Origin: Ashinkailepas kermadecensis
Taxonomy: Eukaryota > Arthropoda > Thecostraca > Neolepadidae
Direction: 5' to 3'
NCBI GenBank assembly: GCA_034440615.1
Contig: JAOTOM010001593.1
Coordinates: forward strand, 1-64,000
DNA length: 64,000 nt
Shown: positions 55,561-64,000 of the stretch, in pieces
Layout of the letters: each line of letters starts with the position of its first letter
How positions within the stretch are numbered: the first letter of the stretch is position 1
Translations under genes and position numbers: made by a program
The notes under the pieces: model-generated
Databases searched by the model: none
The model's input: the letters and a program-made list of their open reading frames with translations, nothing else
Told to the model about the DNA's origin: nothing

Positions 55561-55751
55561 ACACCGCATGGTGGCGAAGGCCGGCTGGGCGTGCGCAGAT
55601 GCGGCGACGCAGCGGCGAGACGAACGTCGATGGTCCCTCGGTGTCCGGGCGGCACCATTAGGCCTCCGGCGAGAAGGAGAGAGGCAGAAAGAGGGACAGG
55701 ACCGGGTGGGGGCGTGCGGAAAGCGGAGAGAGTTGCGCGTTGGCTCCCCAC
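55561..55751. other. LTR-element interior, unassigned
   Basis: GC-rich DNA between the CRE-like array and the PBS-like array. No gag-like domain is recognisable on either strand. Confidence 0.45.
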
Positions 55752-56048
55752 ATCACGTCGGGACGGCTTGAATCACGTCAGGACGGCTTGAATCACGTCA
55801 GGACGGCTTAAATCGCGTCGGGACGGCTTGAATCGCGTCGAGGCGGCTTGAATCGCGTCGGGACGGCTTGAATCACGTCAGGACGGCTTGAATCGCGTCG
55901 GGACGGCAGATCACGTCGGGACGGCTTGAATCGCGTCGGGACGGCAGATCGCGTCGGGACGGCTTGAATCATGTCGGGACGGCTTGAATCGCGTCGGGAC
56001 GGCTTCAGATCACGTCGGGACGGCTAGATCGCGTCGGGACGGCTTCAG
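55752..56048 (-). repeat. 15-copy tandem array of a PBS-like 20-mer
   Basis: Fifteen units of AATCRCGTCGGGACGGCTTG (20 bp, a few of 18 bp) run up to the primer-binding site. The core ATCACGTCGGG is the same 11 bases that begin the tRNA-Trp match at 56049. The array therefore looks like an amplified copy of part of the PBS with a different 3' half. Confidence 0.9.
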
Positions 56049-56066
56049 ATCACGTCGGGGTCACCA
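56049..56066 (-). promoter_or_regulatory. primer-binding site for tRNA-Trp
   Basis: The plus strand reads ATCACGTCGGGGTCACCA, identical to the last 15 bases of eukaryotic tRNA-Trp plus CCA. On the minus strand this is the complement that primes minus-strand DNA synthesis. It begins TGGTGACCCC, one to three bases inside the 5' LTR end, as expected. Confidence 0.9.
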
Positions 56067-56326
56067 ATTGTGGAGTGTGGACGCACACTCCACACTGTCT
56101 CGATGGCATGTTGCCAGAAACTTGTGCGTGTCGAAGAGAGCTTGTATTTGCAGAGAAGATCCCAAGCGACAGATAGAGAGCAGTTTGCATGACACGTTAT
56201 ACACAGTAACAGACGACGTGTCCTAGTGCGGTTCGGCAGCAGCGGCCCGTACGGCGCGCAATGATCTCAGCGAGGTCACGGGCGATACTGGCAAGCGGCC
56301 AGTTGTCTCTGCGCAGGCGCATAGCT
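56067..56326 (-). repeat. 5' LTR, complete
   Basis: Direct copy of 47630-47868 plus 54301-54312. The PBS-side end (56069-56095) is a perfect 11-bp hairpin, TGTGGAGTGTG then GACG then CACACTCCACA. The 3' LTR copy has the same stem only partly. The outer end is GCGCATAGCTT. If the terminal CA/TG rule holds, the LTR is 56069-56321. Confidence 0.8.
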
Positions 56327-56549
56327 TTGGCGGAGCAAATTTCCTCCATCCCGAGATGGGTGTGCTCCCAAGAATCGAGTCAGCGTCCCCAAAAACTTGC
56401 TGGGGCACCATCTAAGGCACAACGCGCCCTCAAACTCGCACCGGGCCCCAAATATTGAGCTCAGAACCCAAAATCTCAGTCGGTAGTCCGGCAAACTTAT
56501 GGGTCGGAGCCTCAGAAATTCCCGTCGGGCTCCCAAAATTGACGTCTAG
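56327..56549 (+). mobile_element. fragment of the large TIR-element family
   Basis: CTCCATCCCGAGA, GCTCCCAAGAATCG, CTCGCACCGGGCCCCAAATAT and AATTGACGTCTAG follow, in order, parts of 32445-32755. It is a diverged, internally deleted piece of the same family, sitting directly against the left end of copy 2. Confidence 0.7.
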
Positions 56550-56754
56550 CAAGGGGCGTCGCCACCGGGGCAGGGGCAGTCGCCCCCCTGCCGTGAACCT
56601 GGGGGCGCCGCCCCCCTGAAATTTGAGGATGCCCCCATCCGCAAATGCACAGCAAAAAAGTGAGCAAGGAGGCCGACGGGACATCATATCATGCTGTCAA
56701 TGAGGCCTCAAGACTGACGAGGCCACCAGGAAATATAATCAGGTCTCTAAAAGA

Positions 56755-58120
56755 GACGTAGAACAGAGATTTGGAGGAGGCCCCCAGGACGAAAAGGGAG
56801 GCCCCATGACGAAAATGAGGCCCCATGACGAAAAAAGGAGGCCCCATGACGAAAAAGGAGGCCCCAAGACGTAGAACAGAGATTGGGAGGACGCCCCCAG
56901 GACGAAAAGGAGGCCCCTGACGAAAAGGAGGCCCCAGGACGTAAAGGAGGCCCCAAGACGTAGAACAGAGATTAGGAGGAGGCCCCCAGGACGAAAAGGA
57001 GGCCCCCGGGACGAAAAAGGAAGCCCCAGGACGAAAAGGAAGGCACCAAGACGTAGAACAGAGATTGGGAGGAGGCCCTCAGGACGAAAAGGAGGCCCCA
57101 TGATGAAAAAGGAGGCCCCCATGACGAAAAGGGAGGCCCCATGACGAAAAGGAAGCCCCAAGACGTAGAACAGAGATTGGGAGGACGCCCCCAGGACTAA
57201 AAGGTGGCCCCCGGGACGAAAAGGAGGCCCCAGGACGAAAAGGGGGCCCCAAGACGTAGAACAGAGATTGGGAGGAGGCCCCCAGGACGAAAAGGGAGGC
57301 CCCGGGACGAAAAGGAAGCCCCAGGACGAAAAGGAAGGCACCAAGACGTAGAACAGAGATTGGGAGGAGGCCCTAGGACGAAAAGGAGGCCCCCAGGACG
57401 AAAAGGAGGCCCCCAGGGCGAAAAGGAGGCTCCCAGGACGAAAAGGAGGCCCCAGGACGAAAGACGCAGTCCATGCGCATCATTCCAACAATCAACCAAC
57501 CAACCCCAGGGCGAAAAGGATGCACCAAAGGACGAAAAGGATGCCCCCAAGACGTAGAACAGAGATTGGGATGAGGTCCCCAGGACGAAAAGGAGGCCCC
57601 CAGGACGAAAAGGAGGCCCCTAAGACGTAGAACAGTGTGAGGTGTGAGGTGTGAGGTGGCCCCCAGGACGAAAAGGAGGCCCCCAGGACGAAAAGGATGC
57701 TCAGAACGCAAAGGAAGCCCCCAAGACGTAGAGCAGATTGGGATGAGGTCCCCAGGACGAAAAGGAGGCCCCCAGGACGAAAAGGAGGCCAACAGGACGA
57801 AAAAGGTGGCCCCTAAGACGTAGAACAGAGATTGTGAGGTGGCCCCCAGGACGAAAATGAAGCCCCCAGGACGAAAAGGATGCCCCAGAACGCAAAGGAA
57901 GCCCCCGAAGACGTAGAACAGAGATTGGGAGGAGGCCCCCAGGACTAAAAAGGAGGCCCCAGGACGAAAAGGAGGCCTCTAGAACGAAAAGGATGCACAC
58001 AAGGACGAAAAGGAGGCCCCTAAGACGTAGAACAGAGATAGGAAGGTAGCCCCAGGACGAAAAGGAGGCCCCAGGACGAAGAGGAGACCCCAGCACGAAA
58101 AGGAGGCCTCAGGACGGAAA
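56755..58120. repeat. GGACGAAAAGGAGGCCCCC minisatellite, copy 2
   Basis: Same ~20-bp unit and AAGACGTAGAACAGAGATTG modules as at 28840-30530, but with fewer units. Contains one CCAACAATCAACCAACC spacer (about 57486). Long frames across it are not genes. Confidence 0.9.
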
Positions 58121-60399
58121 GGATGCCACCGAGACGGGCAAGAAGCCACCCAGGTTAGACGAAAAGGCTTCCGATGGGTGGCAGGATATTCTTAAGTTGG
58201 AAAACGAGGCCCCCAAGACAGAAGATGATGCCCCTGCAATATAAAAATTAAGACCTGATAGGGGAGACTTCCCCGGACGCAATAGGGGCCCTAAGACGAG
58301 TAAGAAGGTCTCCGTAGGAATGAAAGAAGGCCACCGAGACCAGCCAGATGAGGCCCATATTTTGGAAGAGGAGGAACCTGGAAGAGAAGATCTAGGACTA
58401 GGACGCTAAAGCACCCTGCTAAGAGGATAATTAGGCTCCAGACACAGATAAGGAGGCCCCCATGACATGAGAGGAGGCCCATAATTTGGAAAAAGGAGTC
58501 ACCTAGGAGAGGGTAGGAGTACCCAGAAATCAAGAGAGTGTCAAAAATGGCACGGAGGCAACCAGGATTGTAAAAGAGGCTCCAACACCGGAAAGGAGGC
58601 CCCAGAATATGAGAGGAGGCCCTAAGACGGAAAAGGAAGCCGTTGGATATGAGATGAGGTTTCGAGACGCAAAAGCAGGCCCCAAACGGGTGAGGTTCCA
58701 CCGAGATAGAAAAGGATGATCCAGAGACGTGGCAGGAGGCACCTAATTCGAAGAGAACGACACAAGATTGGAAATGAGACCCCCATGATGAACGAGGAGG
58801 CCCCTAAAATTAGGAGAGAAAGGCCATTGATAAGAGAGATGGCTCCCCAAGCGGAAAGAAGGCTCGAAGACAGCTAAGAATATTCCCGGGAACAACAAGG
58901 CCACTAAGATAGGAAAGGTTGCCTGTAATTTGTCAGAGGAGGCGCCTGGGAGAGAAGAGGAGTCCACCAGGAGATAAGAGACCACCCCTAAGATGGGCAA
59001 AGATCGAATCCAGAGCGCAGAGCAGGAGAACGCAGAGCAGGAGGCCCCCAAGACGTGAGAGGAGGCCCCTAATTTGAAAAAGAAGGCCTCTAGAAGAGAA
59101 ATGAAGCACCTGCCGACTCCAGAAGGAGTAATTCTTCCAGGACCAAATGAGTCCCCGAAGACCGGAAAGAGTTCCTAGGAAATGAGAGGAGGCCCTTAAG
59201 ATGGGAGTCATAGGCAGGTATGGAAGGAGGTGAGGTTTCCAAAATTTAAGATCCTCAAGACGGGTAAGGCTTGCCAGGATAAAGGAGGAGGCACACGAGG
59301 CGTGGCAAGAGGCCCCTAATTTGGCAGAAAATGCCCTCGAAGATGAGAGGAAGCCCCATGCCATGTTAAAGGGACCCTAGGATGCAAGAGGAGGCCTCCA
59401 AGACGGGGAGAGGATGACCATTGAATATGGAGGAGGGTAGGACACACAAGGAGACATCGAAAACCGGTAAAAAGGCTCTAGGAAATGAGACGACGAGACA
59501 GGAGGCCTATAATTTTCAAGAAGAACCCCTAAGAAATAGTAAGAGTCGAGTCTGTGTATTTTAAAATCACGATATGGGCCCCAAAAGATCCGGCCGGGGC
59601 CCCCTCAAATTACGCTGAGCCTGGGGCACCCAAAATTCACGCCCAGACCACTTAGTTTTATGCCAGGGGCACGACAGGAATCGTACCGTGCCCCAACAGT
59701 CTCATTGGGACCAAAACAAATGTAGCCTGCGCAACGAAGAACAATCCAGACATGGATAATCACTCTGGGGCCCAACAATGACGCCAAAAGCCTCCAAAAC
59801 GCATTGACCCCAAAAAGTGTCGAGGCTGCTATAGCTCGCGCTAGAGATCCAAGATACTGACTTGGGGGCCTGCAAGATCACATTGGACCCAAAGTGTCGC
59901 GTCGCAGAACTAGAAAGTCACACTGGAGGCCCAGAAGGTCGCGCCGGGACCCAAAAGTTGTAGCTTCCAAAATAAATTTTAACCGGAATGTCACTCTGGG
60001 ACAAAAACCCCTTCAGTGGCCGCAGTGCTATATCAAGCGGGACAAATGCCCTCCATCCGAGAGGGAGTGGCTCCCAAGAATCGTGTCGGGGCCTCAAAAA
60101 TCGCGCGCTGGGGCCACCAAAATTCGCGTCGGTCCACCAGAATACACATATGGGTCCCCAACAAATACGGCGAGCCACGGAAACCTGCCCGAGGCCCGAA
60201 AATGCTACATGAACCGCCAAAAGCGCGTTGGGGCCCAGCTACATACACCGCATCGCACAAACTCGAACCGGGCCCCCAAATATCGCGCTTGGAACCCACA
60301 ATTCCTATCGGTGGTCCCGTCGAGGCTCTAAAAATTGCCGTCTAGGGCCACAAGTAGCACAGTGTGACCACAAACACAAACACAAATCAAGCTGGAGCC

Positions 60400-62430
60400 C
60401 TCCAAAATAAGGATGGATTCGAACAACTGAATGCCCAGGTAAAAAATGGATCTGAAGCACCGAACATATAATCAGATGGCTTCACAAATTGCGTACGGCA
60501 CCCGAAAACAAACCGGATCTCGAACAATCGAAGTGGGATACAAAAACATGGCGCCATGGGCTCGAGAAATCAGGCCTGGATTCGACTTTTTTAAAAATCA
60601 GCTAACGTTTAACACAAAATCGTATTGAGCCCAGAAAAACTGGGGTTGGGTCTCCGGAACCACGCGCCTGGGTGCGATAAGCCACTTTGGGACCTAGAAA
60701 CATCGTACCGAAGCCCCAAAATTGTACTTGGGCCCCACAAGTGTGCGTCAGAAGCCCTGAATAAACACATCGGGACCCTAAGAGCACAACGGGGGCCGAA
60801 AATACAACTGACCCTCCAAAGCGCACAGTCTCACAAAAGCGACATTGGCCTTAACCACATGCGTTGTAGCCATAAATATACATACCGGAGGCCTAACAAA
60901 TACACCGGAAGCTCTCAAGGCACACAGGGTCATGATAACGCACAATAGCCCGAAAAGGTGGCTGGGGCCGCAAAAAGGCAACATGGTTCCAAAACAAACA
61001 AAAAGACCGGCGCTAAATAAACGCATCTGGATCTTTCGAAAACGCCTTCGAAAAAAAAAATCCTCGGTGCACAAAAATTCAACAAACCCTAAAACGAGCA
61101 GGGGATTTGGAAAATGCTTTAGGCCCCTAACAAAAAATGGATTGAGCCATAATACACAATCATAAAACCAAGAAAGACGCAACGGGACCAATAAAGAACG
61201 CCGAGGCTTGGCCTCGGTTCGGTATCCAATCTGGGAGGATAGCAGCAAAGATATGAAGTGCATCAAAGCTCAGCGGAAAACCGCATTTCATAACTACCTG
61301 AAAATGTGGGAAGTATGAAACTAATGATCGAATTTAATCAATCGACTTTTCGAAGCGAACTTCCATGCAAATCATTCCATCACGCCAAATATGGCGCAAG
61401 TCTATCATGTGGCAGCAATTAGCAAAACGCAGAAGACCTAGCAGAAACCATAGCATCGCACGAAGTGTGGCGAATGCACCGAATACGAAAAAGGGGTGTG
61501 CACGCACTGACGTTGCCGTCGTGGCGACCGGGTGCTAGGAACTGAACGCCTGAAATTGTAAGATTTTGTATTTTAAAGTGGTGGGCAATACATTTTACTG
61601 TGAAGTTATGGGCCTAATACATCTTCTAAACCCTGCCCGTTTTAGGGCTTTGTTGTCTTTTTGTGCACCGAGTATTTTTTACGTTTCGGGCGTTTTCGAA
61701 GATCCCGATGTGTTTATTTAGCTCCCGGTCGTTTTGTACGTTTTGGAACCATGTTGCCTTGCGGCCCCAGCCTCTTTCCAGGCCCTTGTGCGTTCCTCAT
61801 GGCCCTGTGCGCCTTGCGAGCTTGCAGTGTATTTTTCTTAGAGCTCCCGGTATGTTTATTTAGGGCTGCAACGCATGTTTTAAGGCCCTAGCGTTTTTTG
61901 GGAGACTCTGTGCGCTTTGGAGGGTTAGTTGTACTTTCTGGCACCGATGTACTCTTAGGGTCCCGCTGTATATTTGGGGCTTCTGACGCACATTTGTGGG
62001 CCCCAGTATGATTTTGGGGCTTTGTGAGATTTTTATGGTCCCAGCGACTTACTGCGCCCAGGCGCGTGGTTCCGAGACTCAACGCCAGCTTTCTGGGCTC
62101 AACGCGATTTTAGATCTTTTCTGTTTTGTTTTTTAAGTCCGGAATCCCGTCTGATTTTTCGAACCCTTCGATTTAAGAACCGGGGTTCGAACTGAACCCT
62201 GTTTTTGTATCCCACCTCGATTTTTCGAGATCCGGTATGCTTTTCGGTGTCATACGCAATTTTTGAAGGCATCTGGAAAAATGTTCGTGCAACAGTCATT
62301 TTCCTGACCCGGACATTTATTTGTTGGAATTCCTCTCTTTTGGAGGGCTCTCGCTTGATTTTTGGGATACTGATCCGGGTTTGTGGTATAGGTGTAATTT
62401 TAGCAGTGTGAGGTAACTTATCAAGGGATA
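60400..62430. repeat. palindrome of TIR element copy 2
   Basis: The left arm (about 60400-61160) pairs with the right arm (about 61620-62430). GGCAACATGGTTCCAAAAC at 60978 and its complement at about 61738 are landmarks. Same structure as in copy 1. Confidence 0.8.
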
Positions 62431-63499
62431 CCAAAAGAAAACCTTAGAACTGAGTGGTGGAGTTAGGGTTGGAACTGACCAATCAGAAACCATAGTGGTA
62501 GATTAGGCCCCTCCACACGACAATTTAGTTGATGACTAATTATATATTTCGAAATGTACCCTTTGACAAAATAGCGGTCGAAACTAAGGACTTTTTAATG
62601 GGCGTAGGTAAATACCCCCTGCAAATCCGTTTGCCCCTCCTGCTTGACGCAAATATAGGTACTCCACTGGTCCCTCATCAATTTTCCGAAAAATACGCCC
62701 ATGGGGAAAGCGCCAACATTGAGGGGACAAATTACCCCCTCATAAGCATACAATACAACATCCATGCCCCATATGAAATGGGATGAATGATATTTTTTAA
62801 TGCATTTTCTTCCAACAAACTTTTTTCTGTTATTACAGCCTGCATGATTAGAGCTTCCCAGCTTCCATACCTTCTCAACGTCATTTACAAAACGGTACAG
62901 CACAGCGAAAAACGATGGGCGTGACGGCGTGGAATTTGAAGGCTTGGATTATGTTATGTACCTGACATTGTTGCATTGTTGCATTGTTATTTGGCGCATT
63001 GGTGTTCAATGCTTGTTCTTGCCGTGAATTTATTCGAGGATATATTTTAGCCCGTGTGACAGTTGCCTTGCAGCCAGCACCAAATGTTATAAAAATGAAG
63101 CAAATTCCTAAGATGACGCTAAAAAAACAATGCAATCCACTTCTCGTTGTCACCTTTTACGAAATTGTCGTCCTTGGACTGAGAAATGGGTCGTTCGCTT
63201 TGCTTATGACATCAAGCTGGTGGGAATAAATAACAGTAGTGATGAATCTAGCAGTATTCAGTTAGACTTGAGGACTTAAAAGTGGGTTGATCAATGGCAA
63301 ATATCTGTAAGATATGCTTGGCACCAGCCCCCGCCAGCTCGCTGCAATCTAGAGGCCAGCGAGATTATTCTGGTCGAGAAAACAAGCATTGACGATCGCT
63401 GGTTTGTTTTGCCACTCAGCGTATTTATCCAAATGTTACTTATTTACACCCTGGTATGGCCCAGTTTTCAGCGAAATGATTAGTGCTATTGCGTTTTGA

Positions 63500-64000
63500 T
63501 CCAGAATTACATCATATATGAACACCAAGTGGCAGAGGAGCTGGAACACACCAACGGTAAGCTGCACCACTGAAACCTCGCCTTGGACACTGGAAATCCT
63601 GCTACCACAGGTCCCGAAGTGGCGAGGTGATCGCGCAGACTGCGTCTCGGCCATTAATATATGCTACCCAAAAATATTTGTCCTGGCGATGAGCCCCAGT
63701 GTTCCTGCTTTTCAGCTAATCCTGACTGTGCGCTACGTGCTTTTCTTGTGCCAGTGCTTTCTCAAAGGACAAAGGTTATTTTTATGGACGAAAATAATGG
63801 TCTGCTATATATCATATGTTCTAAAGCAGATGACTGACTATGATTTTCAGTTGAGAGCGATCGGATTTTTGGGCCATCTGTTGTCCTCGGTAACATTCTC
63901 TGTAGTGTCCTAAATGCTGAATAGCCATCTGAAGATGCTATATGGTCAGGTTTTTGCCATGCACCCTAAGCTCATGAATCAATTAACCACGACCGCGAAC
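63500..64000. other. unassigned sequence, weakly exon-like
   Basis: Sequence unrelated to copy 1 of the TIR element begins at 63500. A 131-codon plus frame (63518-63913) has hydrophobic stretches (FQLILTVRYVLFLCQCF) but no family I recognise, and its start sits next to the breakpoint. It could be flanking host DNA or another repeat. Confidence 0.3.

Larger units (their letters stand above)
47630..56326 (-). mobile_element. LTR retroelement without gag/pol, tRNA-Trp primed, split by a LINE
   Basis: Two ~255-bp direct repeats (47630-47868 plus 54301-54312; and 56067-56326) flank ~1.75 kb of internal DNA and a 6.4-kb nested LINE. An exact 18-nt match to the 3' end of tRNA-Trp including CCA lies at 56049-56066 against the right repeat. 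This fixes the element on the minus strand, with the 5' LTR at the right. A tRNA-Trp primer is described for the CsRn1/Kabuki-type Ty3/gypsy group. No gag, protease, RT or integrase was found, so it is a deletion derivative or a non-autonomous element. No polypurine tract or target duplication could be seen at the outer ends (GTAAG left, TGGCG right), so some rearrangement is possible. Confidence 0.75.
56550..63499. mobile_element. 7-kb TIR element, copy 2 (right end missing)
   Basis: Starts CAAGGGGCGTCGCCACCGG like copy 1 and follows it in order through the minisatellite (56755-58120), degenerate tandem region, palindrome (about 60400-62430) and right unique part as far as GCTATTGCGTTTTGA (63499 = 35939 in copy 1). 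The last 187 bp of copy 1, including the right TIR, are absent, and no target duplication is visible. Differences from copy 1 are many small indels plus lower minisatellite copy number. No coding capacity. Confidence 0.85.

Noticed and set aside
47630..56326. The whole 8.7 kb as one LTR retrotransposon coding its own RT
   Set aside because: The RT inside is a plus-strand I-clade LINE with its own 12-bp target duplication, whereas the LTR element is on the minus strand by its primer-binding site.
63518..63913. 131-codon frame as a host membrane-protein exon
   Set aside because: Only hydrophobic stretches; no family recognised, no convincing splice sites, and it lies at a repeat breakpoint.

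Overview
This is eukaryotic DNA, very probably from an arthropod; a chelicerate or crustacean would fit, but I cannot name the species. The evidence is short interstitial CCTAA tracts (the arthropod telomere unit), several lineages of non-LTR retrotransposon, tRNA-derived SINEs, fold-back elements and long minisatellites. There are no operons or bacterial signals, and I recognise no host gene. The window is a graveyard of nested mobile elements, and nearly all coding sequence is transposon-derived and broken.

Layout. 1-9.4 kb: a fold-back element with a SINE in one arm, a second SINE, three copies of a TATAATGC-rich repeat (two forming a 1-kb palindrome), an AGGTCA-rich repeat, microsatellites and a fragment of a large TIR element. 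9.4-12.6 kb: a degenerate I-clade LINE with RNase H. 13.5-21.8 kb: a full-length CR1/L2-like LINE split by a 5'-truncated copy of its own family and by a SINE. 22.4-24.2 kb: divergent ~166-bp repeats.

24.6-36.9 kb: a minus-strand I-clade LINE interrupted twice, by a plus-strand I-clade LINE (14-bp target duplication) and by a 7.5-kb non-coding TIR element (8-bp target duplication). 39.85-43.44 kb: a DNA transposon with ~200-bp TIRs and a 3-bp target duplication, carrying a broken gene for an XPG/FEN1-like nuclease with a C-terminal CXC cluster; it resembles Academ.

46.7-47.5 kb: a second fold-back element with a CCTAA-bearing interior. 47.63-56.33 kb: a minus-strand LTR retroelement lacking gag and pol. 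It has a perfect tRNA-Trp primer-binding site followed by 15 tandem copies of a PBS-like 20-mer, and an array of eleven TGACGTCA octamers. One LTR is split by a 6.4-kb, almost intact I-clade LINE with a 12-bp target duplication. 56.55-63.50 kb: a second, right-truncated copy of the 7.5-kb TIR element.

The most novel items are the 7.5-kb TIR element, which contains a 2-kb palindrome and no coding capacity, and the gag/pol-less LTR element whose leader repeats its own primer-binding core.
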